Assembly (NCBI GenBank): GCA_947652115.1
Contig: OX393563.1
Coordinates: 8,247,789 to 8,311,788 of the forward strand
DNA length: 64,000 nt
From: Blastomussa wellsi
Lineage: Eukaryota; Cnidaria; Anthozoa; Scleractinia; Plerogyridae
Reading direction: 5' to 3'
Position 1 is the stretch's first letter. Each line of letters begins with the position of its first letter. The position numbers and the translations under genes are program-made. This document shows, piece after piece, positions 12,246-23,490 of the stretch. Below the pieces are notes generated by a model. That model ran no database searches, was not told where the DNA came from, and saw nothing but the letters and a program-made list of their open reading frames with translations.

Positions 12246-14518
12246 CTATAGTTCTGTGTGTCTGACTTTTCTTAAAGTGCGGCCGTGATCAGTAGCTTGG
12301 CTTCCAACAAACAAATTCCAATGAAGTATAATCTCATCCACTGACAGGAAGCCGTCAGCATTTTCGTCTGTTCCGTCTATAAGATGCGCTGTTTCGTCGT
12401 GGGAGTCAGTGTTCTCTGGTAGCACCCACTCCCTGGCTTCCTCTCGATCCATTTTTCCGTCGCCGTTTTTGTCGAATCTTTTGTGGAAGTCTTGTCGCTG
12501 ACGCTTTACCCAGGCTGGCGGGTCGTTTTCGTCATGGTACTGGCCAAGGAATTCAGCAACGGTGATGACTCTGAGGAATGAAGAAGTTTTACTCCTGAGT
12601 CGGGTCAAAGGAATGGATGACCCCCTTCGCACGTTGTTGACTGTTACGCCTGTCAATTATGCCGTAAAATCGGACCAAGAAAAGAGCAAAGGGGAAAAAT
12701 AACAGCACTGGGATTTTCTCTTAATTAAAGATTAAAGAGTGGGGAAGAATAAAAGAAATGATCATCGCAGTGAATTTCTAATTTAAGGATCGTTTAAGCA
12801 AGTGGAAAAGACCCTATTCCAAACGGGATTCGAACCCGCCTTTCCTTTGAATTTTTGGAGCGTCGACTTAGGAGATTGTTTCTGTTTCGCTCAAAATCTC
12901 CTTTGACCGGGTTTTCAAAAATAGAGACATTTACAGAGTGTCTCAGTAAAGGGGCAGTATATCACTCTATTTTTAGTAACACATCGAACGTCCAAGGGAC
13001 GCTTTTCGGTTAATAGAAGCTGCATGATAATGATAAAAAAGTCCTTTGAAAGACTATCGTAATGCATAGAAACTGTTTATAGCTGTTTTTGCAAGCGGAT
13101 GGCCAAGATCTTAATACCAACTTGAAAATGTCGGGCACGCGTTTTCAAGTTTTCCCATTGCATCTCATATGAAATCAGTACTAACATATTTTGCCTCGTC
13201 AGTTCTGTTCTGAATTCACTTGATGTTATAAAATTAGTGATTTAGAAACGATTTGATTATTGACGAGCGAGGCGGTAGAAGTTTAAATTTAGCCAATTCT
13301 GACCAAAAATCGTGAAAAACTCCGTGATACTTCTCGACCCCTTCGCTTTTTGGCGGACTTGAGTGACTTGAAGAAGTAATTATGCATGCATTTAGTGTAA
13401 TTTTCTCCATTTTCTCGTTTATTTTTCAGGCATGGTTAGTCGACGTTTTAACCTTTTTGCTCCCAAGATCAAGTTATTAACTCTCTCTCTTCTTATTACC
13501 ATTCATTTCGTTCAGGTGTTTTATCGGAGACAATACGCAATCTTTAGTCTCAGCTCTGGTCTGCCTATTAATGCATTGATGTTGTTAGGAGAAAATATAC
13601 GTAAATCAATTTTTTGGTCTTACCCGTCTCCATTCTGATCCACGTCTTCTATAACTTCATCTAAGGCGATTTCTTCCATCTTTTTGTTCTCCTCGGGGTG
13701 TTCAAAATCCACGTACTCGTCTGGATTCATTTTACCATTTTTGTCTGCATCCGCCATATTGAACTTGTATTCAGCTTTACGGATTTGACGGCGCAAATTC
13801 TGTTGAATTTAAAATCAAATTAAATTTAAACAGAGCTTGTGATTTATAACTTTTAAATATGTCGTGAAATCAATATTGGCTTCATAGCTATAGCTATGAA
13901 CAAACAAAATTTAACAAAAGAAGATTTTCGTTAACTGAGGAAAACCAATCTATACAATTTTTAAATGTTATCACACGATCGGTAGATTGCCTTATTATCT
14001 GTTTCCGTGTTAATTACATTTAAGGCCCCAATTTAAGAATAGAAGGTCATTTATTTATTAAAACTCACATGGTCTTTTGGGAGGTTTTTGTTGTCCCATT
14101 CTCCAAAACGCGCTTTCCTGTATTCCTCCCAAGTAATCTCTCCATCGCCATCTTTGTCTTCTTTCGCGATTCTTTCGTCTACGTCTTCATACATGAAAGC
14201 CTTCCTCTGTTTCTCTATCCACACGGACAGCTCATCATACGACACCAGGCTGTCTTTGTTGGTATCGATCATTTTCGTCACAATAATTCGCAGTCTTTTC
14301 TTGGATTCTTCTGGCGTCAGGTGTTCAAATTCCTCGGCCTCGGGTCCTAGGAAAGCTTCATGATCGTACCTTACGTCGTGTTCTTGATTTGTGCCGAAAT
14401 GTTCGTGTTTGTGAAAATTATCTTTGTGAGGTTCAACCGCGGCGAAAACAAGGGAATTTAAACTTAGCAGCGCATAAAATGATATGACGCATAGAAACGT
14501 GATGTTGAAAGCTTGCAT
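12246..14518 (-). CDS. CREC-family EF-hand protein A (calumenin/reticulocalbin type)
   Basis: Minus-strand exons are 14069-14518, 13624-13799 and 12246-12570. They give 316 residues, close to vertebrate calumenin length. An N-terminal hydrophobic signal peptide (VISFYALLSLNSLVFA) starts from the ATG at 14518. Six EF-hand loops follow: DTNKDSLVSYDE, DKDGDGEITWEE, DADKNGKMNPDE, DQNGDGVITVAE (split by intron 2), DKNGDGKMDREE and DENADGFLSVDE. The first lacks the usual glycine at loop position 6. The C-terminus has the family signature FVGSQATD and ends in HTEL, a weak variant of HDEL-type ER retention. CREC proteins are low-affinity Ca2+ binders of the secretory pathway. The gene lies 3.9 kb downstream of a same-strand paralogue. 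Whether it is calumenin or reticulocalbin cannot be settled by eye. Confidence 0.88.
12755..12860 (-). mobile_element. tRNA-derived SINE fragment
   Basis: Read on the minus strand it has a B-box-like GGGTTCGAATCCCG and then a 3' tail ending CACTGCGATGATCAT. The same tail motif, ACTGCGATGATCAT, occurs in the SINE at 39950-40085. No complete A box is visible. It lies in the second intron of CREC gene A. Confidence 0.5.
12948..13342. mobile_element. MITE-like element, copy 1
   Basis: Starts AAAGGGGCAGTAT and ends with a degenerate GTGATACTTCTCGACCCCTT. The interior, including GAAGCTGCATGATAATGATA, matches 60953-61295 over most of its length, which defines a dispersed family. Confidence 0.75.
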
Positions 14519-16087
14519 TGTTCAGTAAAGCGTGAGTAACAAGTAAATTGAGGTCTTGGAATGAAGATTTCAGTTGACGTCGCGATGAGCTGAAAATACT
14601 TGAATGCTGTATCGGAAAATGTGGAGAATCTCTTGCCGCTGTTTTAATCAGTGTTTGAATTTACGAGGTAAAATGCTATTGGGCTTTGATAAAAACCAAT
14701 CAGTTCTTGCCATGAGTTCAGTTCATCACAGCTGTGCAATCAAAGCGTTACGTATTTCTAATTATATTACTTTGCGGTTAAAACTTATGAATAAACAGTT
14801 ATATTCACAGCTTAGAAGCCTTGAACTAATGACGTGTCAACTCTGTACTGTTGTTTAATCGTTGTTGGGCCATAAATGATGTAAGTAAAAACTTGCATGC
14901 GTTCAGTGAAAGTACAGTTTACAGAAAAGCAAGAGAACGTAATAGCTTTCTATTTTTCTTTTCAGTTCCATGATATAACGTTGCGGCTCTCATTAACAAC
15001 GTAAAACTCAGTTCGGCCTCCGTATTCACTGTTCAGTTAAGACAAGTAAGGTTCGCTCCATACTGCTCAGTTAAGACAATTAAGGCTCGCTCAGTGTAAT
15101 AGTGTGGTTTTATCACTAACTATGATTTTACCTGTTTTACGTCTGTATTTCTTTCGGATTACTTTCGCATTTCATTCAGAACCATCTGAGGAAATCATTT
15201 TTTATTAAGTATCTTTTCATGATCTGTGTAAACGTAGCTGTACGAGAGCAACAGTCATGCAAAACAAATATTCTCAATTTTCACTCGCTTATCTTGCCGC
15301 CGAGCTCAAAATAATATTTAAAATTCTACTTGTTACTTACTCAGTTTATGGTTAGTTAAGAATTTGTCCGTAAATCAAGACAACAGACGCTTGTTGATAA
15401 TTTACTTTATTCTCACGACCTGCTTGCCTTAAATGTGTTGATATTGAAGGGAAAATTTAGGTACTGATCACTTTTTAGTGCAGCCTAATGTTCAGATTTA
15501 TCGTTTCAAATTAGCTATACAGGGCATGTGGCTATCAAGTTCCCTCCTCCCCGGAAAGAAATAATTTTACCAGTTAGCGCCATGAAGGAATATGTTCTCA
15601 GTGGCCGATCGAGGGGAGGGCCCCCCCCCACTTTATTGCCGAAACTTTTAAGGCCCGAACGGCCAGAAAATTCTCCCCCCCCCCCCACCTAGAAAGAAGT
15701 CTGGAACCACCACTGGTTTTAGAACCCTTCTTTCAAACTGGAGCAGGGATATCTTTTTCACTGTATGATTCAGCGAACAGGGTTTCCTTATATTTTTAAT
15801 TGAAACTGCAAAAACTGAATAAAAGGAACAACTGTGCGAGCAGAAACTTACAACATTTAATTTAATTCACACTCGTTTCTTCTTGGCTTAGTTTGGTCAT
15901 TAGTAAAACAGGAAATCTTCAATTGCACGCAGCAAGCCAAGAGAACACAAACATGTGTAAGTTCTTGAAGTAGCGGTGACAATTCGCGAACTCGGATATG
16001 ATTGGCAAAACTTGCTCGAAAGTAACTTCGGCGAGAGACTGTTCCAGGCCCTCTCAAACTGTGGCGGTTCAGGCAGAGTAAAGGCTG

Positions 16088-16128
16088 GCCTCCTGCGCAG
16101 ACGTAACGAAGACGTCTGCGCAGGAGGC
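16088..16128. repeat. Perfect short palindrome
   Basis: GCCTCCTGCGCAGACGT and its exact reverse complement are separated by a few bases, forming a strong hairpin. The arms resemble the end sequence of the element at 7553-7843 (GCCTCCCACGCAGACGTCC). Confidence 0.8.
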
Positions 16129-16195
16129 TAAGTAAAGGCGTGAACATCCCGTTCGTTGTTTAGCACGCCCACCGTCTTGCCTTCGTTCTCATTCG

Positions 16196-16430
16196 TCTGA
16201 GAGTCGCCAAGAACAGACAATTCGCTCCGACGAAGGGCTAACGCCAAGAACAGACGGATTCGCTCCGACGAAGGGCTAACGCTCGAAACGTCAGCACTTG
16301 AATCTCTTTACGGTGGCCAATTGACATTATCAACCCAGTTGATAAAACCAAATTATATTGTTATACTTCCCACCGACGCAGCACCACAGTTTTTTTAGAA
16401 ACTTACCCCCTCTGTCATGAATAAAGCTTG
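16196..16430. repeat. Half copy of the ACGTTTCGAGC repeat family
   Basis: Contains GGGCTAACGCTCGAAACGTC followed by TCTCTTTACGGTGGCCAATT and CACCGACGCAGCACCACAG, the same order as in 23338-23490. The 5' part includes a short duplication of CGCTCCGACGAAGGGCTAAC. It may be the terminus of a larger retroelement. Confidence 0.7.
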
Positions 16431-16918
16431 ACTAACATCTTAAATCCTCCAACCTCGTTCCGAGGGCCTTTCTTGGTGCTAAATCATAACAGAAATCTCG
16501 AATCTGATTGGTGCTTAGCAGGCTCTGTTATTTAATAATTAGACTACGAGCCCGAGTTTTCTATGAGCGAATAGTCAACGAGGCACAGCCGAGTTGGCTC
16601 ATAGAAAAACTTGAAAGGATTACATTCCAAAACCAACCATTTTATGTGCTTTTAAGCCAAAAATAAAGAAATATTTTGCCTTCAAAGAGCAACGCGCGCG
16701 CGATTGTTTTCTATTAGCGAATAGAAAACAGTGGGAGAACCAATCAGATTCACGGATTCCCAACAGAACACAGCTGAGTTTCTACTGTTATAAGAATATA
16801 GCCCTGTATGCTCGCCATGGAATCTTGGCGGGCTAGAACATGGGCAAAAACTATAGAAGCCCGGTACCCCGAATGTTGTTTATATGTTGCGTTGCGAATT
16901 GCTATATTCTATATTCTT

Positions 16919-16995
16919 TTTGAGGTCTAGAAAAGCAGCTGAATGCCCTCGCCTAACGGCTCGGGCATCCACTGGCAGCTTTTCTAGACCTCAAG
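16919..16995. repeat. Hairpin with ~20-bp stem
   Basis: TTGAGGTCTAGAAAAGC and its complement flank about 40 bases of G/C-rich loop. It could be a transposon remnant. No sign of an RNA gene beyond the fold. Confidence 0.6.
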
Positions 16996-18383
16996 CGCTA
17001 GCGGGCATTATTTTCTTATAGAACATGGATACCCATCTTCTAGTAGGTAAATAGATCGGATTCTGCTCTCATTGGTCAAAAACCCATGTTTTATCAGAGT
17101 AGAAAAAGCGTGTTTTAGTGTTTTTCGTCAGCTTTACTCTAACGAAAATTCGCAAGAGATGACAGACAACATTTTCTATGAAGAAATTCCCGACAAAATT
17201 CTGAGTCAAGATACAGAAAATTGCTCCAGTTTCAATCGTGCGTGTTTTGTTGTTTACTCGCGGCGTAAGAAATTTGCGGTCGTGTTTTCTACATTTCCCT
17301 CGTGTTCTAAACTGCCCGTCGTGTTTTATGACAGTATAATACACGGCTTAGGCTTCTTGTTAAATAACAACGCCGATGCCAAAATGTTGTGTCCAATAAC
17401 AAAGTTTGCCTAGTTTTAACTTTTTGTCGTCCAGTGTTGCCTGTAAGTTATTGTAGTCACGTTTAAACAAATCGGACCACCGCGTTCGTAATCACTGACT
17501 GCACCATCGGTGTACGAGCCGGGTTCGGGGGGGGGGGGGGAGTTTGGAAAGTTTTTGACATTTTTCGGGTAAAACGTTCAGGTTTCGGGCAACAGCAGTT
17601 GCAGTTTTTGGGCGGTTTTGAACCTGTTCAATGCTAGAAACATTTGGAAATTGTGTAATTTTTTTCGGGCAGGGAGGTTACAGCTCCCCAAAGTCCGAAG
17701 GTGCCCGTACGCCTTTTGACTGCACACCTGAATAGGACTTCACCCTGTTTCATTGTACCATTATCATGAAGTACTTGGGTGACGTGAAAAAAAAAGCAAC
17801 ACCATATCGTCGTGTCATGTGACTCTAACCACGTGAACAGGAGACAAAATAAAGCAACAAAGTCTTGACAGTTTCTTTTTTGACCCGAGGGTGGGGGGTT
17901 CTGGTACAAGAAACACAACACACGTTTTAAATAAAATCTTTAAATCAGTTTTATTGATCAAATCTCCTTCAATTAAATCGTCCCTGACAAATGAATTTCC
18001 CACCCATCTCATTCTTTTATAGTTTATGATTAATAATTTAAAACATGGCAAAAGAAGCCATTCTCTCCTTGCAAAGTGTATATAAACTGTTTTAATAATA
18101 ATGTAACACTTCTGTGTTCTAAACTACACCCAGCAAATAAAACAGACGTGTCTAAATGGCCTCGAAAGTAAACCATCGTGTAACTCACCACGTCAACTAA
18201 TCCAACAACGTAGTTGAACATGACATGTAATTGTTTAGTTTTGAGGCTAGTTAAAGCAGGAAGGTCGTTCGAATTTCAATTTTTTAATTAACATATCTCT
18301 GTAAGAAGGGTACTGTCATTACAACCTAAACGCTTCCAATAAAAATGTTTCTTATCGAAAAGTACTAAAACCATAATAAACAT

Positions 18384-21300
18384 TCAAAGTTCTTCATGCT
18401 TCGGTAAAGCACGACCATAGTCTGTAGCTTCACTGCCAACAAATGTTTCGTGGTTATCCACAATCTCATCCTCACTCAATTTGCCATCTTTGTTTGCATC
18501 TGCACTTGACACCAGGTGGCGCGCTTCTTCTTGAGCCATCATGTGATCAGTTTCAGGAAGAATCCAAAGCTTCACCTACGAAAATAATGAGATAAGAAAT
18601 TAGAATCCCTCCTTCAGAAAATAGAAATGACAACAGATTTTCGTTTAAACTTTGCCTATTGGACCTTGTTCATCGTAAGGGAATTAAATTTTGTAATAAA
18701 AAAGAGGAGTCCCCATATTCGATAAGGAGCAGGAGAACCTTAAAAATACCCCATAATTCTTTAAAATATAAGCTTCAGAAACGTTATTATTTGAATGGTT
18801 CACGCAGCGTCTTGCGGGAGGAGAAAAAATAGGGAGAAAGCAAAAAAAGAAATAACTATAGAAATACTGTATCGACTTCAAGGAACAATTTAATGTATGT
18901 TTCATCACAAAAGCACATTTCCAGTCGACCTTGATTCAACTGTTACTAGCATGCAGTGATCTCGAGGCCACAATATCTGTTCAATAAGTTCACGTTTCCG
19001 TCCATTATTTATTTTTCTGCAATAGAAATTTGTTTATATTCCTGTTATAGGAAGAAGGTGATTGCTAGTCTCAGAAAAAGAGAAAAAATATATATGTCAC
19101 CATAGTCGTTCATGAGAAAACGATGATTTATCTCTCTCACGAGCCAAGCCGCAAAGAAAACGCCGCCATTTTCTTTATGTGCGCGCTCTAACGATGCAGT
19201 AAATCATGCGCAGTAAGGATACGCAATGCAATACAGGGGAAAGACCTTAAATGTCACAGCACCAACTTGGAATTTACACTTTGAGCAATGCACTGGCCAC
19301 ACATCAGGATTTCATCAACAGATTTAGAAGTTAGATGTTTGTGTTGCATTTATTGTTCAGGTCCAAGCCATGCAGAGGATTCTTAGTTTCTCAAACTTCC
19401 AAGGGAAACAAGGGCCAAATGGCCCATACTGCTGGAGCTTATCCTGCAGCATCAAGCAACTAGAAGTTGTCTTACTCCCCCCTGGATGGGATAACAGTCG
19501 CAGGGTTAGCCCCTACCTGACATCATCACACACCTGGGCAGAGAGACGCTCTATGAGAGTAATATGTCTTGCCTAAGAACATAATGCAGTGACCCCAGCC
19601 CCAATCTTGCCCACTCAACTGACACCAGAGAAACACACCACACACGCACATAATGTCACAATATCTTGATGTGTTCATCGTAGCAAGAGAGGCCATGATC
19701 ATCGATGACATAATTTTAGTCCAAACGTGCAAACTTATGAGCTTATAGCAAAAATTGGAAGGAAAATTATGAAGGTGGAAATTGAGAGGGAAAATATTTA
19801 AATCTCTTTAAATAAAAGCAAGCTACTGTTAGTTTTTCAACTTTTTATTTTACCCCTTTCTTTCTTCTCTTTTCGCTAAATGCTAGTCATATCAATTTAT
19901 TATCCTGTATATGGCTGTATATTACATGTATCACTCAGTCTTTCCTATAATTGTTCATCTTTGTGGGTGCTTTTATTATCTATTGCAATTTGAATATAAG
20001 TTAGAAAACTTTCGTAAGCAGTGGTTCTGATGTTGTGTACATGTATGTATTGTAAGTTTTAATTGGTGTTGAAAAAACTTTAAGACAGAAACAAACTTGC
20101 CTCCTCCTTATCAAGCTTGCCATCATGATTTTTGTCATATTCGTCATTGAATCTTTTCGTTTCCTCCTTCACCCACTCTGGTTCCTCTGCTTCCTTGTCA
20201 TCAGGGTCACGGTAGTCTCCCAGGAATTCATCCAAGCTGATGAAGCCATCTTTGTTACGATCAATGTCTAAAGAAAAAAAAATGGTTTTGTTCTTTATCT
20301 AGGTAGTCATGTTTTACCTTCTGAAAAAATTGGCTACCATACCATTAACCACAATTTTGGCTTGAGGGGCAGTACAACAAAACCTTCAGTAACATGTTCA
20401 TTTGAGTAACACTTAAGTCAGAGGTTTGCATGAATCACAGAGTTTCCAGGCTACAGTAGTGCGCAAAAAAATCTACTTTAAATATTATTTTGTTTCAAAG
20501 CTTAATAAAGAAAACTCAAACCAGTTGATTGTGCAGGTGAAACATTTTATAAGAATAGCTTACAAACACCTGTTTTGACACCAAGAATAAAGTGCACCTG
20601 ATCCCAAAATACATTTTTGGCTAAAATAAGCCTTTGCACCAGTTTGAAACACATTACACCTTTTGTTTTTCCTTTTTACTAAATGCTGACTAGTTATAGC
20701 ATTCAAAAGTTACGAAAAACTGTGTACGATTGTTGCACGACCGAGTCAGAAGGGGCGTGGGTCTATTCCTGGGTAGACGTCAAACTGATTTACATGCATG
20801 TTCATAAAGACCTGATGCAATGCAAATCAGTTTGTGACTTCTAACCTAGGAATAGACCCAAGCCCATTCTGACTGTGAAACAAATGATGCTCAGTTTTTC
20901 AAAACTTTTGAATGACGCAGAAAGTCAGCATTTGGTAAAACGGAGAAACAAAAGATGTAATACGTTTCAAACTGTGCAAAAGTTTATTTTAGCGAAAAAC
21001 AAAATACTTTGGGGTTAGGTGCACTTTAAATGTAACTCAGAAATGGGGTCTATTTCCTTTTTATTCCCTGTCCCCTTGCTATGTGCAAACACAAATATCC
21101 TATCAAAGACAAAAATTTTTAACCTCTAATATATGAGCTCATTTGGATTGTATTATTTTAAGGTAACATCAACACGTGTAGTAAATATTTTATATTTTAA
21201 AGAGCTACAACTAAATGGGTTCAAAAGCACCAGTTATTCTCATCAATATTGCAAATCAGAACAGATCAGTACATGCATACATAAACCTCCTGATATCCAA

Positions 21301-22578
21301 TTAGAGTACCTAAACCTGTTATCTTTTACTAGTGACAATATTGTTTTTTTACAGAACGAATAATAACCATACCAGAGTTCCCAAAATTTAATGCACTTTT
21401 TGTATTCTCAGTGAGATTGCTTTCAATGACCTCAAATTATTTGGCTTTGTTTCCCAAATCAGCCTTACTGATTCTGATAATTTCAATGAGGTGAACCATG
21501 ATTGTTCTTTCTTCTTTTATTCAAAAGTACTCCATGGAAACAACAGCAATCTATTGTGTGGAATTCAATGTTCACTTTGTGTGCCATGAAAAATATTATT
21601 TTTCGTTAAAAGGCAAATTATGCCCTGATTAGCATAAGGCAGACAAAGCTGGAGTGCCTGAATAAACGCTCTGAGGGAAAAAAGAACAAAGCTCCCCAGA
21701 GAATTCTTAACAACGATAAAATGTCCTTCGGGCAATTTTTAAAGTAAAAAGAGAAAGACAGTGTAGTGTGTTAATAAAAAAAGATTTTAAAATGATTAGT
21801 GCAAAAATTGTGTAACCAAAAAAAAAATAAATCTGGTAAATAATTACCGGTACTGAAAGTAAAACAAGATCTAACGTGTTTTTGGAAATATCGTGACTTT
21901 TTTCTTTCAAAAGTACGCCGCACTGGACCTGACAATTCTACAAACAATGTTCCTGCATTTTTCGGAAACTAATTACCAACCTTCAATGGTTTCTAAAACA
22001 TGGATATCTCCCATTTCTGTGGATGATTCTGGGTGCATAAAGTGCACATACTCTTCTTTAGATAGAGCTCCGTCTTTGTCTTTATCAGCCGTGTCAAATC
22101 GCCTTTTGTCCGTTCGCAGCATCTGTTCGGTTTCCTCATCCGCACCTTCGTCAAGCTCCTCAGGACCGTACGTAGCCTTTGTGTATTCATCCCACGTTAT
22201 CTTGCCATCGCCGTCCGTGTCCTTTCCCTTCACATCTTCATCTATTCCCTCCACGAGGCGTTTGCTGAACACTTCTCTCACCCACTTTGTCAACTCTTCT
22301 TCGGTCACATACCCATCTTTGTCGGAATCCACTTTCTTGACTAAAACTCTCAGGCGCTTAGCAGCTTCTTCTGGTGGAAGCTCGTCGTATTCGTCTTTCA
22401 TATCACCCAGGAAGGCCTCGTGGTCGTATTCCGGGTTATGCTCTCCATCCACTTCGTGATCTTTCTCCGACAGTTTCGGATCCTCATGTGGCTTTGGTCT
22501 TTCCTTGCCGGTAGTAGCTGCACAAATACAGCTGTTTATAAAAAGTGCACAGAGCGCAAGGTAAAACAACCCTTTCAT
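18384..22578 (-). CDS. CREC-family EF-hand protein B (calumenin/reticulocalbin type)
   Basis: Minus-strand exons 21981-22578, 20101-20267 and 18384-18575 encode 318 residues. The signal peptide (GLFYLALCALFINSCICA) begins at the ATG at 22578. Six EF-hand loops are all intact: DSDKDGYVTEEE, DTDGDGKITWDE, DKDKDGALSKEE, DRNKDGFISLDE, DKNHDGKLDKEE and DANKDGKLSEDE. The tail FVGSEATDYGRALPKHEEL ends in HEEL, near the HDEL-type retrieval signals. Intron 1 uses a weak donor GTTGGT, chosen because it alone keeps the frame into IDRNKDG. Intron 2 has a GC donor (GAG|GCAAGT) with a normal AG acceptor. Its role by family is Ca2+ binding and chaperoning in the ER lumen. Both introns contain inverted-repeat elements. 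Confidence 0.9.
18601..19251 (-). mobile_element. ~650-bp TIR element, copy in CREC B intron 2
   Basis: Read on the minus strand it matches 43485-44136 along its length, including CCTTGAAG(T/G)CGATACAGTA and TGATTGCTAGTCTCAG in complement. The end at 19251 keeps the terminus GGGAAAGACCTTAAA; the other end is degraded. Confidence 0.8.
19360..19600. repeat. Dispersed repeat with GTCTTGCCTAAGAACA motif
   Basis: Contains CCCCCCTGGATGGGATAAC, CGCAGGGTTAG and TATGTCTTGCCTAAGAACA. A second partial copy of CCCCCTGGATGGGATGCTAG is near 51200. The general look recalls the 3' tails of L2/MIR-type elements, but this is only an impression. Confidence 0.4.
20589..21028. mobile_element. Long foldback element (~440 bp) in CREC B intron 1
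   Basis: Arms of roughly 200 bp run from TAAAGTGCACCTGATCCC at the left to its near complement at 21028. Inner matched blocks include GGGTCTATTCCT / AGGAATAGACCC and AAATCAGTTTG in complement. Overall an imperfect giant hairpin centred near 20805, with no ORF. Confidence 0.85.
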
Positions 22579-23247
22579 GTTTACTGCTGTAAAAGAATAC
22601 TGATGAATGGCGTTCTTGTGGCTGTGAGTAACGAAAGGAAAACAACACCAGCAGCAACTTTTAAACTAGACGAAACACGTTGAATAACTAAACGTGGCAA
22701 AATCTAGCAGGCCTTTCTCAGCTGGATGAGCCTGTCATAAACTTAGTCAGCGGATAATCCACATTTCAATTGGTACGTTGTTTGACCATTCACTGATTGA
22801 CCCATTGGATCGTGACGCAGAAAGTCAGACTGCTAAATCGCCGGTTGCACCGCTGGCTAGTTCCAGGCACGGTTACACAGGTTTTACTTTTTATTATTTC
22901 TCCACCAAAGAAACTCGATGGAAATTTTTTACCAGATCTAACGCACAAAATCATCTCGACCCCTCGTGTAACATTCCGATCGTTATTTTATGGAACGCAG
23001 CTCTATAGATCACGAGGAATAATATCAGTTGGCATAAGACCTTTCCTTTTTTTCGTTTATCATCGAATGTTTCCTGATTTTGGGTCGGTTTGTCGGAAAA
23101 GTAAAAAGAGGCCCTCCCAAAAAAATAGCTGCAAAAAGAGTCGAATGGCAGGGGGCCGCAACGAGTAAATAGTTTATGTTTACATATTTTCCTCCCACAC
23201 AGGCTGAAAGCGAAGAAAAAATTTTAAATGGGTCACATTATCTTTGT

Positions 23248-23439
23248 AATTTGGTTTTATCAACTGGGGTTGATAATGTCAATTGGCCACCGTAAAGAGA
23301 TTCTAAAGCTGACGTTTCGAGCGTTAGCCCTTCGCTCCGATGAAGGGCTAACGCTCGAAACGTCAGCTCTAGAATCTCTTTACGGTGGCCAATTGACATT
23401 ATCAACCCCAGTTGATAAAACCAAATTATATTGTTATAC

Positions 23440-23484
<45 letters not shown>

Positions 23485-23490
23485 CCACAC
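23248..23490. mobile_element. 180-bp near-perfect palindrome of the ACGTTTCGAGC family plus tail
   Basis: 23248-23427 folds on itself around a small hinge near 23337. AATTTGGTTTTATCAACTGG on the left pairs with its complement on the right. From 23428 to 23490 the right side continues alone with CACCGACGCAGCACCACAG, as in 16196-16430. Two inverted, truncated copies joined head to head would give this. Confidence 0.85.

Larger units (their letters stand above)
14519..18383. other. Intergenic region between the CREC genes
   Basis: It should hold the promoter of CREC gene A (next to 14519) and the 3' end of gene B (near 18383). The rest is repeat fragments, C- and G-homopolymers near 15625, 15675 and 17527, and a stretch at 16500-17400 made of dispersed repeat pieces (CTACGAGCCCGAGTTTTCTA and related) also seen near 47870 and 52290. 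No supportable gene. Confidence 0.6.

Noticed and set aside
17072..17413. 113-codon plus-strand frame between the CREC genes
   Set aside because: It lies among dispersed repeat pieces, shows no domain, and has no splice or promoter context.
21893..22459. 188-codon plus-strand frame rich in Ser
   Set aside because: It is the antisense shadow of CREC gene B exon 1; the minus strand carries a signal peptide and EF-hands.
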